A stretch of DNA of 58,915 nt, from positions 1 through 58,915 of the forward strand of contig DATKDU010000542.1 of NCBI GenBank assembly GCA_035512595.1, written 5' to 3'. Within the stretch, counting starts at the first letter, position 1, and each line of letters starts with the position of its first letter. This document shows, piece after piece, positions 24,571 to 33,275 of this stretch. The translations under genes and the position numbers were made by a program. The notes under the pieces were generated by a model. It had not been told where the DNA came from. It did not search any database and worked only from the letters and a program-made list of their open reading frames with translations. Origin of the DNA: DATKDU01 sp035512595 (GTDB taxonomy: Bacteria; Planctomycetota; Planctomycetia; Pirellulales; Pirellulaceae).

Positions 24571-25911
24571 CTAAAACGTGAGCGTTTTGCCCTCGAACAT
24601 TTCCGGCGGGAGGTGGATTCCCTGGATCTCCAGGTGTTCAAGGCACTTGGGGCGGATCCCCGTGCTGACGAAATAACCCTCCGCCACGCGGTCGGCATCG
24701 AGCCCCGTTTGTTTGAAGACAAACAAGTCGTGCATGCTGATGATCTCCCCCTCCATCCCTGTGATTTCCGAGATCTTGGTGATCTTGCGGACGCCGCCGG
24801 TAAGCCGCGCGGCTTGAACCACGATGTGTACGGCCGATGAGATCTGCTTGCGGATCACCCACATGGGCATATCGAAGCCGGCCATGCCGACCATCATCTC
24901 CAGGCGGCTCAGCGCGTCGCGCGTGTCGTTGGCGTGCAACGTGGTCATGCTCCCGTCGTGGCCGGTGTTCATGGCCTGGAGCATGTCCAGCGCTTCGGGA
25001 CCGCGCGACTCCCCGATGACGACCCGATCGGGACGCATGCGGAGTGCGTTGCGCACCAGGTCGCGGCTGGTGACGAGCCCCTGCCCTTCCACATTGGCCG
25101 GACGCGTCTCCATCCGCACCACGTGCCGCTGCTGCAGCCGCAGCTCGGCGGCATCTTCGATCGTGGCGATTCGCTCGTCGTGCGGAATGTAGCCCGACAG
25201 CATATTGAGCAGGGTCGTCTTTCCGGAGCCCGTTCCCCCCGAGATCAGAATGTTGCGGCGGGCGGCGACGCACCCCGCCAGGAACTCCACCATTTCCTTG
25301 GCAACCGACTGCTTGGCGATCAAGTCGTCGGCCTTCAGAGCGTGGGCGGAGAATCGCCGGATGCACAACAGCGAACCGTCGAGCGCCAGCGGGGGGATGA
25401 TGGCGTTCACGCGGCTGCCGTCCGCCAGGCGGGCGTCCACCATGGGGGTGGTTTCATCCACCCGGCGGCCGACGCGCCCCACGATCCGCTGGATGATTTG
25501 CAGCAGGTGTTGTTCGCTGCCGAAGGTGACGTCGGTCAGCTCCAGCCGGCCCTTTCGCTCGACGTACACGGTCTGGGGGCCGTTGACGAGGATGTCGGAG
25601 ATGGTGGCGTCGCGGAGCAGCGACTCGAGCGGGCCCAGTCCGAAGGCTTCGTCCATCACCTCGGCAACGAGCCGCTCGCGGTCGCCGGCGGTCAGCAAGC
25701 TCGAGCTGCGGTTGCACAGGTCGGCGGCCGCCTCGCGGATCTCCGCGCGGATCTCCTCGTCGCTCATCGAACCGATCCGTGACAGATCCAGTCCGGCGAT
25801 CAGTCGGGAGTGAAGCTCCTGCGTGGGAGTTTCGCCCGGCCCGTGATCGCCCGCCATGCCCCCACGCCACGAGGAGCCATTTCCGTTTTTCGACGTTGCG
25901 ATTCCAACCAT
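24571..25911 (-). CDS. cpaF: CpaF/TadA-type secretion ATPase
   Basis: A 446-residue ATPase that powers Flp pilus assembly. A variable leader of about 45 residues precedes the conserved CpaF N-domain (I-S-D-I-L-V-N-G-P-Q-T-V-Y-V-E-R). The core has Walker A S-G-G-T-G-S-G-K-T-T near residue 228, the Asp-box (D-E-R-I-A-T-I-E-D), the Walker B region R-P-D-R-V-V-I-G-E-S-R-G, and the His-box (H-D-G-S-M-T-T-L-H-A-N). The start at 25911 has AAGGAA upstream, and no protein-like sequence precedes it. It is 23 bases downstream of the ICMT-like gene and 19 bases before TadB. Confidence 0.95.
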   Translation of the reverse strand: MVGIATSKNGNGSSWRGGMAGDHGPGETPTQELHSRLIAGLDLSRIGSMSDEEIRAEIREAAADLCNRSSSLLTAGDRERLVAEVMDEAFGLGPLESLLRDATISDILVNGPQTVYVERKGRLELTDVTFGSEQHLLQIIQRIVGRVGRRVDETTPMVDARLADGSRVNAIIPPLALDGSLLCIRRFSAHALKADDLIAKQSVAKEMVEFLAGCVAARRNILISGGTGSGKTTLLNMLSGYIPHDERIATIEDAAELRLQQRHVVRMETRPANVEGQGLVTSRDLVRNALRMRPDRVVIGESRGPEALDMLQAMNTGHDGSMTTLHANDTRDALSRLEMMVGMAGFDMPMWVIRKQISSAVHIVVQAARLTGGVRKITKISEITGMEGEIISMHDLFVFKQTGLDADRVAEGYFVSTGIRPKCLEHLEIQGIHLPPEMFEGKTLTF

Positions 25912-25934
25912 GTTTCGTTCCTTGAAAGTAGCAA

Positions 25935-26591
25935 TTAAAAAATGCCCGGGATCAGGCGAGATTTGACGCGCGCCTGGTATTCGCGATAGCGGCAATCCAC
26001 CGCCAGCAAGCGCTCCTCGGCCATCAGCCGCGGAATTTGCAGGGCATAGCACAGGACATACGCCCCGACGTTTTGCAGCGTCGGGTTGACGAGCAGAAAG
26101 GCGATGTGACTGAGGAGGTAACCGGCATACATGGGGTGGCGGACGAAGCGGTACGGGCCGGAAAGCTGCAGGCCGCGATGCGCGGGAACGCAGCCGAAGC
26201 TGCGACCCAGCGTGATCTTCGCGTGAATCTGCACGATCAGGCCCATCAACATCAGTCCTGCCGCCAACCAGGTGGGAACCAGCGCCGCTCCGGTTCCCCG
26301 TTCGACCAGCATCGGCGCCAGCGTGGCCGTCAGGGCCAGGAGCCACTCGCTGCCGCGCAGAGAAATGTCCGTTGTTCGCCGCCGAAATAGCAGGAAGACG
26401 ACCACGAGCCCCTCCGACGGCAGCAACAACAGGCTCGTCAGCTCGCCGCTGTACCAGCCGTGCGCCAGTAGTCGCGCGACCAGCCCCAGATAGACGACGG
26501 TTACAATCGCCCGCTCGGCCAGATCGAGCGCCTGGGCAAGGTGCTTGCTCGGCAGCGCAGGAGCGGCGGATTGTGGAGCGGCGACGTACAT
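25935..26591 (-). CDS. ICMT-like membrane methyltransferase
   Basis: A 218-residue polytopic membrane protein with several helices and the C-terminal signature R-F-V-R-H-P-M-Y-A-G-Y, R-L-M-A-E-E-R and Y-R-E-Y of the isoprenylcysteine carboxyl methyltransferase / phospholipid methyltransferase family (S-adenosylmethionine donor). Those residues bind the donor and are conserved here. Its position is unusual: inside the minus-strand Tad operon between cpaB and cpaF, with 23 bases to cpaF. The substrate cannot be told from sequence; a lipid is the usual type, but a pilus protein is worth considering because the CpaA here has no methyltransferase domain. Confidence 0.83.
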   Translation of the reverse strand: MYVAAPQSAAPALPSKHLAQALDLAERAIVTVVYLGLVARLLAHGWYSGELTSLLLLPSEGLVVVFLLFRRRTTDISLRGSEWLLALTATLAPMLVERGTGAALVPTWLAAGLMLMGLIVQIHAKITLGRSFGCVPAHRGLQLSGPYRFVRHPMYAGYLLSHIAFLLVNPTLQNVGAYVLCYALQIPRLMAEERLLAVDCRYREYQARVKSRLIPGIF

Positions 26592-26651
26592 GGGAGGGGC
26601 GTGGGGGCGCGATTGGTTATGGGGATCGAGTCTCTGCGACTAGTGCAGGAA

Positions 26652-27611
26652 TCAGGGATGGCCGGAAATCGCCGCGGACGGATCGATCGGCCTGGCATGG
26701 TGCGCCTCCAATGTCGCCGCGGCCGGCGTGACCTCAGCGTCGTGGTGGATGGAGGAAGGCAACTGCACGAAGCCAGGCGCGGCGCCGTGCAACGTGCGGA
26801 TCAAGACGGGCCGGGGGGGCGCGACCGGTTTCGATTTCTCGCTCACCACCTGTTCCAGGACTTGTGGGAGGACTGTGATCGGTTCGAGCGGGTTGATTCT
26901 CAGCCCAGCCAGCGTGGCGGGCTGAACGAACGTAGTGCCTTTGTCGGCGTGACTGCGGAGGGCCAGTCGCAAGGTCCCCTTGTTTTGGCCGAGATCGAGC
27001 CGGGCGGCCCCATCCGGATTTACCAGGAGCGTCACCGAGCGCAGCTCCTTGAGGTCCATCTTGTTGTCCTGGGGGGCATCGATGCGCTGATCGACCGCCA
27101 GGATTTCAACGTTCTGCAGCAGGGTAATGGTGCTCCCGCCTCCCGTGGGGTCGTTTGTTCCCGAGCTGCTGACCGTCAGCAGAACATCCACCTTGTTGCC
27201 GGGAAGAATGAACCCGGCGACGCCCGAGGCGACATTGGGTGTCTGAATGGTGACGGCCCGCATCCCGTCAGGAATGATGGCGGCCATGCCTCGTCCGGCT
27301 CCGGCGGGAGCCAATTTGCCCTCCGACAGCAAGTCCCCCTTCAACAGGGCGATCCTCGCCGTCCGGTCGACCGCGTCCTTCATGTGAAGGACGACCCCCT
27401 CCGGGACGGCATCCTTGGGCCATTCGCGCTGCACCAGGTGCTCCGCGGACAGCGTCTCGCCGCGGTTGATGTCCACGGCCGCCACGACCACGGAGACCGT
27501 CTCTGGCTTGGACGCGGCGGCGGGGCTCTGCACCAGCAGATACGCTCCGATCGCTGCCGCGATCCCGAACACCAGGGCAAAGGCGCCAATCAAAATAGTT
27601 CTTAGTTGCAC
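26652..27611 (-). CDS. cpaB: Flp pilus assembly protein CpaB/RcpC
   Basis: A 319-residue protein. One N-terminal membrane helix (L-R-T-I-L-I-G-A-F-A-L-V-F-G-I-A) anchors it. Then a SAF-like domain with V-V-V-A-A-V-D-I-N-R-G-E-T-L and a conserved core with R-A-V-T-I-Q-T, G-V-A-G-F-I-L-P-G-N-K-V-D-V-L-L-T-V are hallmarks of CpaB. The C-terminal tail is Pro/His-rich. CpaB works with the secretin in the periplasm. In this operon it follows cpaA after a gap of about 190 bases. Confidence 0.93.
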   Translation of the reverse strand: MQLRTILIGAFALVFGIAAAIGAYLLVQSPAAASKPETVSVVVAAVDINRGETLSAEHLVQREWPKDAVPEGVVLHMKDAVDRTARIALLKGDLLSEGKLAPAGAGRGMAAIIPDGMRAVTIQTPNVASGVAGFILPGNKVDVLLTVSSSGTNDPTGGGSTITLLQNVEILAVDQRIDAPQDNKMDLKELRSVTLLVNPDGAARLDLGQNKGTLRLALRSHADKGTTFVQPATLAGLRINPLEPITVLPQVLEQVVSEKSKPVAPPRPVLIRTLHGAAPGFVQLPSSIHHDAEVTPAAATLEAHHARPIDPSAAISGHP

Positions 27612-27803
27612 GTTGCTCCTCCTCCGCGTGGAATATCCGCCAGAATGCTGCCGACTTCTCAGATGGTTCTTTGCGTCCGCCGCTGCCCGAGTCTCGCGAC
27701 CAGGGCGGCTGACGAATGAACTACTGTCATGATTGCCGCACCGGGTGCTGCAGCCATCAGCCGCCGCCTCAATGCGTCGTCAGGGAATCCCTTCGCCCGA
27801 GCC

Positions 27804-28343
27804 TCAGATTGACCCGCCGAGCCACACCGCGGTGGCGATCACCCCCAGCGCGATCAGCAGTCCAAACGGAATCACCTTTCTCCGCCGATCGCGCCGGCCC
27901 AAAGCGGCCTGTAGCGCAGGAACCTCTGCGGCGGACGGCAGCGTCGCACCCAGCGGAATCTCGGCGCGCGACCAGGTTCCATTCCGCTCCCAAATCAGGA
28001 GCGCGGCCGAACAAAGTCCCATGGACAGGCCGCTGACGATCAATACGTGCAGTGCCGCCCACGGTCCCAGCCAGACGCCGACGCCGGCCATCAACTTCAA
28101 ATCCCCCGCTCCCATTCCGCCGGCGAAGTACGGAATGAGAAGCGGCCCGACGGCGATCATCGCCCCCAGGACGCACTCCGCAAAACCGCTCGCTCCGGCA
28201 GTCGCGCTGTGGTAGAGCACGCCTGACAAAACGAGGGGGAACGTGAGCGCGTTGTGGATGCGGAAACTCCACAAGTCCGTGCCGGCAGCCACCAGCACAG
28301 CGACCAGAACCACACCCAGTGGCAGCGCGGACAACGATTCCAT
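27804..28343 (-). CDS. cpaA: Prepilin peptidase CpaA/TadV (A24 family)
   Basis: A 179-residue membrane aspartyl protease that removes prepilin leaders. The two active-site Asp residues are visible: one in G-T-D-L-W-S-F-R (near residue 22) and one in the G-x-G-D motif G-M-G-A-G-D-L-K-L. The length and lack of the N-terminal cytoplasmic Cys-rich part of PilD mean it has no methyltransferase domain. The start at 28343 gives M-E-S-L-S-A-L-P-L and a helix immediately after. It lies 32 bases downstream of the flp pilin gene, its likely substrate. Confidence 0.93.
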   Translation of the reverse strand: MESLSALPLGVVLVAVLVAAGTDLWSFRIHNALTFPLVLSGVLYHSATAGASGFAECVLGAMIAVGPLLIPYFAGGMGAGDLKLMAGVGVWLGPWAALHVLIVSGLSMGLCSAALLIWERNGTWSRAEIPLGATLPSAAEVPALQAALGRRDRRRKVIPFGLLIALGVIATAVWLGGSI

Positions 28344-28375
28344 GGCATTCTCCGCTGTCGATCGACGCCGCCGTT

Positions 28376-28546
28376 TTAGACGGCACCGGCGATCTGGGTG
28401 AAGATTGCACTGATGTTGGTCCCCAGCGCCGTTACCGCGATCAGGCAGACCACGGCGATCAGGGCCACCATCAGGCCGTATTCGACCATCGTGGCTCCCT
28501 CCTCGCGGCTGAAGTGATTTCGCAGCTTGTAGTAAAGCTTTCTCAT
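28376..28546 (-). CDS. flp: Flp-type pilin
   Basis: A 56-residue Flp pilin, the major subunit of the Tad pilus. The leader ends in E-E-G and is followed by A-T-M-V-E-Y-G-L-M-V-A-L-I, which has the conserved Glu at position +5 and Tyr at +6 of the mature protein. A single hydrophobic helix makes up nearly the whole mature chain. The start at 28546 gives M-R-K-L-Y-Y-K-L; an in-frame upstream ATG (28618) would give an unusually long leader. A single flp copy is present. The upstream region holds the shared leader element. Confidence 0.94.
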   Translation of the reverse strand: MRKLYYKLRNHFSREEGATMVEYGLMVALIAVVCLIAVTALGTNISAIFTQIAGAV

Positions 28547-28730
28547 GGCAAGACTCTTTCTTTCTGGTGTGATACGGATGTGAAGGCGGGTGCGAAACAG
28601 CTCGCTCCATGCCTTCAATTGGCGAGCCGCTCACACGGCGGCCGCCATCGCTGGGCACATCTCTATAATCGCTTTCAATCGCGTTTCGGGGATCGGGCGA
28701 AAGAGGTTTGCCGTGTAAAGGATTCCCGTA
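28547..28730 (-). promoter_or_regulatory. Leader element upstream of flp, shared with the protease gene
   Basis: Read on the minus strand from 28730, this segment aligns with 2261-2433 (33 of the first 40 bases identical). It occupies almost the whole gap before flp and ends at its start codon region. See the partner entry at 2261. The conserved stretch has short self-complementary parts, but I cannot fold it reliably by eye and it does not match any riboswitch consensus I know. Confidence 0.5.
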
Positions 28731-28821
28731 CCGTCCAGACCATCGTTTGTCGCGACATTCAAAGATCGAATGCCGAGCGCGGCAGCCGAATCGCGGCCGC
28801 GGCGGGCGCCGCTGAAAACGC

Positions 28822-29547
28822 TTAGATCGCCGCAGTGGAATTGGTGCCGCCTGCCACGACCTTGTCGAGCGCCGTTCGCAAGGCGTCCAGGAACAGCGGC
28901 TTGGGGAGAATGCAGTGCGGACGATCGGGCTCGTCGGCACTGGTTTCCGCCCCGTCGTATTCCGCGCCCGCCAGCCAGATGACGGGCGTGGACCCCAGGG
29001 CGCGGATTTTCCTCGTGATGCCGCGGCCGTCCATATCCGGCAGGCGAATGTCGGTCAGCACCGCGTCGTACCTCCGTGATGCGATGAGCTGCACGGCTTC
29101 CGATCCGGAACTCGCCGATTCGACGTCGTGTCCCAGATGGGCCAGCAGGTGCGCCACCGCGCCGCGCACGCTCAGATCGTCGTCCACGCACAGAATCCGC
29201 AGCGGGCAGGCCGGAGCGGGCGGCGCGAGTCTGGCGGCCGGTGCTTTTCGTTCGACCTGGGATACCGACTGGTTTTCCAAATGGCGCTGCACGCGGTCGC
29301 TCATGCGCGCGGCGATCTTTAGCGCCTTGTGCATGTCGCCGCCGATTCGATTGAGTATCTCCGCCAGCACGGCTGCGGACGACTCGCTGGACGCACAGTC
29401 GGCCTGCACGCCTGCCGGCCAGAGGAGATTCTTCAGGTCGTGCAGATCGCGGTCGAGGGCGCTGTAAAACTCCAGATCGTGCGGCTGAATCTCGCGGCTT
29501 GTTCCGCCGCTCGGCTGTTCGGCGGGTGACGAAGAGTCGTTCGTCAT
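28822..29547 (-). CDS. Receiver-domain protein with HisKA-like N-terminal helix
   Basis: A 241-residue protein. Residues about 115-235 form a receiver: V-D-D-D, acceptor Asp in L-T-D-I-R-L-P-D, and Lys in L-P-K-P-L. The N-terminal 110 residues are helical and contain L-H-D-L-K-N-L-L-W-P, which resembles the H-box of histidine kinases, but there is no ATPase domain. It could be a phosphotransfer domain fused to a receiver or only a coincidental helix. It is encoded in the minus Tad arm between the second CpaE and the pilin gene, so it may regulate pilus genes or assembly. Confidence 0.82.
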   Translation of the reverse strand: MTNDSSSPAEQPSGGTSREIQPHDLEFYSALDRDLHDLKNLLWPAGVQADCASSESSAAVLAEILNRIGGDMHKALKIAARMSDRVQRHLENQSVSQVERKAPAARLAPPAPACPLRILCVDDDLSVRGAVAHLLAHLGHDVESASSGSEAVQLIASRRYDAVLTDIRLPDMDGRGITRKIRALGSTPVIWLAGAEYDGAETSADEPDRPHCILPKPLFLDALRTALDKVVAGGTNSTAAI

Positions 29548-29561
29548 GACGTTGCCCTTTC

Positions 29562-30710
29562 TCAGCCGCCGGCCGGTTTAGACGCGGCGAGGTTGGTGGC
29601 CAGTTCCACCAGCGCGCGGGAAACCTTGGCAGACGGCGATTCCAGAACGACGGGGACGCCATTGTTCGACGCCCGCGTCACCGCCCGCTGGTCTTCCGGG
29701 ATGAAGTGCGCGATCTTGAGACCCAGTGACTCCTCGACCTGCGCGGCGGTGATTTCGCCGGATTGTCCGCAGCGATTGGCGACGATTCGCACCCGCTCCC
29801 GCAAGATGCCGATCTCCTGAAAAAAATCCAGCGTCCGCCGCGTGTTGCGCAGCGAGATAAAATCCAGCCGCATCACCAGGACCAGGATGTTGGCTTGGCG
29901 CATGGCGGCCTGTTGCTCCGGCCGATAAGAATGGTCGAGGTCCACGACGACGAAGGGAAAATGCCGGACCGCCAGCGACAGCACCAATTCGATGGCTGCC
30001 GGCGTGATCCGCGCGGCGTCGGAGATGCGCGCCGGGGCCGCCAGCAACTGTAGGCCGCTGCTGTGCCGCACCAGACAGCCCTGTAGCAGGCTCAGATCCA
30101 GCCGATCCGCGTTCTGGCACAGGTCCGTCAGCGTGTATGCTGGCTTGAGGTCGAGCAGGGGCGCCATGTCCCCCGTTTCGAGATTCATGTCGAACAGAGC
30201 GCAGCCGCTGTACTTCTGGGCGAGGGCAACGGCCACGTTGGAGGCGATGGTGCTCCCGCCGCTCCCGCCGCCGGGAGTCAGCACGGCGATCACCGGCCCC
30301 ACGTTTTCACTGGTACCGCGGCGGGCAATCGCCCCCGAAAGCTCGGACCGCAAGTCCGATTGATCGAGGTATTCCGATGCCCCTTCGCGCAGCGCGCGGA
30401 GCACCAGCTTCGTGTCGCCCGTCGATCCGACCGCCAGAATCCCCGCTCCGATTCGCCGGCGGAGCGCATGCACCACGAGCAGAGCCAGTTCGGGATTGGG
30501 GGGGAGCACGACCAGCACGATCTCCGGCACGCTGTCGGCGGCTGCCGGTCCGCCCCCTGCGGGCGAAGAGCGGAGGATGGCGTCGATCGCCGGCACAATC
30601 TGCTCGACGCGCAGAATGCGCGAGGCGGGGCAGTCGTGGCCCAACTGAATCAGCAGGTCTCTGATCTCATGGGCCAGGGCGATGTCGTCGCTGGCTACGG
30701 AGCACCTCAT
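29562..30710 (-). CDS. CpaE/TadZ-like protein with degenerate receiver and P-loop
   Basis: A 382-residue protein. Residues about 1-130 have a receiver-like fold pattern but the acceptor position reads I-V-L-V-V-L-P-P-N with no Asp, so it is unlikely to be phosphorylated. The ATPase part begins T-P-G-G-G-S-G-G-S-T-I-A-S-N and lacks the Lys of a normal P-loop. The later D-M-N-L-E-T-G-D and V-V-V-D-L-D-H-S match the family. TadZ/CpaE homologues with altered P-loops are known, and act in localisation. It is the first gene of the minus arm. The ORF continues upstream of 30710 but that part does not look protein-like. Confidence 0.88.
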   Translation of the reverse strand: MRCSVASDDIALAHEIRDLLIQLGHDCPASRILRVEQIVPAIDAILRSSPAGGGPAAADSVPEIVLVVLPPNPELALLVVHALRRRIGAGILAVGSTGDTKLVLRALREGASEYLDQSDLRSELSGAIARRGTSENVGPVIAVLTPGGGSGGSTIASNVAVALAQKYSGCALFDMNLETGDMAPLLDLKPAYTLTDLCQNADRLDLSLLQGCLVRHSSGLQLLAAPARISDAARITPAAIELVLSLAVRHFPFVVVDLDHSYRPEQQAAMRQANILVLVMRLDFISLRNTRRTLDFFQEIGILRERVRIVANRCGQSGEITAAQVEESLGLKIAHFIPEDQRAVTRASNNGVPVVLESPSAKVSRALVELATNLAASKPAGG

Positions 30711-31470
30711 GATGGTTTCGTCCCGTTGCAGTAGTTGAGGCTCCCTGTGCCGAGCGGCTCTGAACAGGCCAGAACCGACGATTTCGTAGGGCTCCTTCGC
30801 GTGGTTGCCACTTTTCAACCCTAGGGGATTTTGCCCGGCGGCGTCAATGGGCAGGCATCCACAATGCCCCGTAGTGGTCCAGTATTGCAGAAACGCCTCG
30901 CTGACACGCTTACGGGTTGGCGTCGTGCTGGTTGTGGTTCGCGCTGCGTACACCAGCGGCAGCGCCTCGTCGCCTGGCCGAAGAATCGGCGCGCCAGCAG
31001 GCAGCCGTGGATCGGCGTGCCGTGCGCGATGCCCTGGTGGCGCAAGCGCTGCTCCGCATCGAGCCGCGGCGGAAGAAGCGCGTCCCACCAGCCACGTCGC
31101 CGGAAGAGGCGGCGGGTGGCACAGTTTGATCTTGTGGCACGGCCGTCTTGCCGTGCAACCCGGCAGTGAATTTGCCAGTAGCTGAGGCGTCGATCAAGAA
31201 TGTGTTCTGACAAGACGCGGCCCCGCGGAAACACGTTCCATCACCGCCGTCCGGCACCCGGAGGCAGGTTTGCCTCCGGCTAGGAACATCTGCTCCCGCC
31301 CGCACACCCCTCATCGCGGCGCCTCGGCAGGGGACCCTCGCATCAGCGAGCCGCCAGGCGACTTGCCATCACCCCCAAGCGAAAGACACGCTGGGCTGCC
31401 GATAGGATGGCTGCTGACGAATTCGATGCCAGTCACTCGTAGTGTCGATGGCGAACCGGCACAGCGCTAT
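30711..31470. other. Intergenic region with possible gene remnant
   Basis: About 760 bases without a supported gene. On the plus strand, 30917-31129 reads L-A-E-E-S-A-R-Q-Q-A-A-V-D-R and further charged residues, which looks like the end of a protein whose beginning is gone, but no family is recognised. Short palindromes such as GTGGCACGGCCGTCTTGCCGTGC (about 31134-31155) are also present. The promoter of the minus Tad arm probably lies at the left end. Confidence 0.35.
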
Positions 31471-32334
31471 TCACCGCGCTGAGCCGGGCCGAGTCGTTAC
31501 CCACGCCAGGCTCGCGCTATGGAGCACATCCTGCAGACGCCGCCCGCTCCGCTGGTCGATGACCACGACGTAGAGCACGTCCCCTTGCTGCCACGCGCCG
31601 ATTTCCAGTCCCCCCGTCGCGCTCAGCCGCGTGTAAGGAACGCTGGAGACGTTGTATTTCTTGTTCGTTTTGGCCGCAAACAAGAAGACCGGGCCTCCCA
31701 TTTGGAGCCGGGTCAAATCGAAGGCCACCAGCGAGCGCTCTTCGGCCGTGGGCATAGAACGCCACGCCTGGGGGGCCAGCCGGACAGCGGCTTGAGGGAA
31801 CGCAATGGGCGCTTGGCCCAACTGCGGACCGCCGGGTCGCTTCACTGCGGCATCAAACCAACTCTGCGCACTGTCTACCAGTTGTTCCTTCGTCACGCGG
31901 GTCGGCGGGGCGAAAAAGGTCTGCTGAACGACGACTGCTGCCAAGAGAAGCAGCGCCACGCCGCCAATCCACGACCAATGCCGGCGGGTGAGCAGTGCCT
32001 GGCGCGTGGGGGACTGCACCTCCACGTCGGCATTCGCGTCCCCAACGGTGGCAACCGCCTGCTCGGTCGTTTCCGCCAGTCGATTGCCGTCGCACGCGCG
32101 GGCAGCGGCCAGAATACGATCCGCCAATCCCGCGGGGACAGGCAGATCCTCCATGGCCGCGACAATCAGCCGCTCGCTCCGCTGCCGGCTTTCCCATTCC
32201 TCGCGCAGTGCCGCATCGGTCCGCAGCGAGGCCGACAGGTCGGACATCTCCGGCAGCGCGAGGTCGTCGCTGCCGATTCGGCAGGCGTCCATCCGCTGGC
32301 GGAGGAGTTCGCGATCGTGAGGTGTGAGATTCAT
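31471..32334 (-). CDS. Putative anti-sigma factor
   Basis: A 287-residue protein with one membrane helix (W-S-W-I-G-G-V-A-L-L-L-L-A-A-V-V-V, about 118-134). The cytoplasmic N-terminal part is helical, as expected for an anti-sigma domain, but the zinc-binding H-x3-C-x2-C motif is absent. The extracytoplasmic part has no recognised domain. Its ATG overlaps the stop of the ECF sigma factor gene by four bases (ATGA), so the two are translationally coupled and probably partners. It would hold the sigma factor at the membrane until a signal is received. Confidence 0.78.
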   Translation of the reverse strand: MNLTPHDRELLRQRMDACRIGSDDLALPEMSDLSASLRTDAALREEWESRQRSERLIVAAMEDLPVPAGLADRILAAARACDGNRLAETTEQAVATVGDANADVEVQSPTRQALLTRRHWSWIGGVALLLLAAVVVQQTFFAPPTRVTKEQLVDSAQSWFDAAVKRPGGPQLGQAPIAFPQAAVRLAPQAWRSMPTAEERSLVAFDLTRLQMGGPVFLFAAKTNKKYNVSSVPYTRLSATGGLEIGAWQQGDVLYVVVIDQRSGRRLQDVLHSASLAWVTTRPGSAR

Positions 32335-32960
32335 GGAGCCGTGTGAGTGGACCGGGAACTGAGGGAAATGTCTCCGCTGGGAACGTGTGGTTTGCGTGGG
32401 CTGCTGGCCGCCGGGGTTTCGATCCCCAGCCTCTGCCGCAGCCTGTTTTTGGCGCGCGACAAACGGCTCATCACCGTGCCGATGGGGACCTCGAGCTGTG
32501 TGGCGATTTCCTGGTAGGACAGATCTTCAAAGTAAAACATGGCCAGTGTCAACCGCAATTCGGCTGGCAGCTCGGCCAGCACCTTGGCGAGCTCCTCGGA
32601 GTCGATCTCCAGGATCTCGCGGCTGGGTGCCGGGGTCTCGGCCAGGTTGCCGTCCGTCAGTGCGGGAAACCGCTTGGCCAGCGATTTCAAATAGGTCGTG
32701 CGGGCAATGGCAAACAGCCAACCAGCCGCCCGTTCTGCCTCGCGAAGCTGGTGCAACTTCTGCTGCGCGATCAGAAACGTCTGCTGGGTCAGGTCCTCGG
32801 CATCGGCGGCGGTCCCGGTCAGCCGGTAGGCGTACCGGTACACGGCCGCATGATGCGCCAGTACCAGCGACTCCAGCGACAACCCGGCCAAACAGCAGGC
32901 CGCGGGGGCCGGCTCCTGGCAGGGGCCTGTCTGGTGTGGCGGGGTCGGTACCTGCGACAT
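32331..32960 (-). CDS. ECF-type RNA polymerase sigma factor
   Basis: A 209-residue sigma-70 family factor with the two ECF regions. Region 2 has A-V-Y-R-Y-A-Y-R-L-T-G and D-A-E-D-L-T-Q-Q-T-F (about 37-60); region 4 has L-R-L-T-L-A-M-F-Y-F-E-D-L-S-Y-Q-E-I-A and G-T-V-M-S-R-L-S-R-A-K. The N terminus is a Pro-rich extension. The start at 32960 has AAGGGA upstream. It is followed immediately by the overlapping anti-sigma gene. Targets may include itself and neighbours, but no convincing recognition sequence was found. Confidence 0.94.
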   Translation of the reverse strand: MSQVPTPPHQTGPCQEPAPAACCLAGLSLESLVLAHHAAVYRYAYRLTGTAADAEDLTQQTFLIAQQKLHQLREAERAAGWLFAIARTTYLKSLAKRFPALTDGNLAETPAPSREILEIDSEELAKVLAELPAELRLTLAMFYFEDLSYQEIATQLEVPIGTVMSRLSRAKNRLRQRLGIETPAASSPRKPHVPSGDISLSSRSTHTAP

Positions 32961-33275
32961 CAACCGTATCCCTTCCTGGAAGAACCGTTCAGCGGGGACA
33001 TTATTCCCGAAATTCGCCAAAAATTCAGAGGTCTTAAGGATGAAGAAGCCCGTCCTCCGCATTTTAGGCGCTTTTCGCCACTCAGGTTGGCCGATCGAGC
33101 GTTAAACGACGTTTTGTCGCTATGAGCCCCTTTTTTGCGCCAGGGGGAAAAAATTCCAGGCTGCGCGAATAAATCGTCATCCAAACGGATCAATCCTGCT
33201 AGCGACGGCAGGGGCGTACCCTGCGCTCGCAGGTCCCCTTTTCATTTCCCAGCTCGAACAAGCAGGAAAAAGATT
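32961..33275. other. Divergent intergenic region between sigma factor and lipoprotein
   Basis: About 315 bases between oppositely directed genes, relatively AT-rich for this window, with homopolymer runs (CCCCTTTTTTGCG at about 33127). It must contain two promoters; I cannot place them with confidence. No gene is supported here. Confidence 0.4.

Noticed and set aside
30917..31129. Short plus-strand ORF with charged helical sequence
   Set aside because: No start with a ribosome binding site and no recognised family; mentioned only as a possible remnant.
33146..33178. ECF-type promoter upstream of the lipoprotein gene (GGAAAA ... CGTC)
   Set aside because: The spacer is 23 bases, too long for the usual 15-18, and the -35 match is partial.
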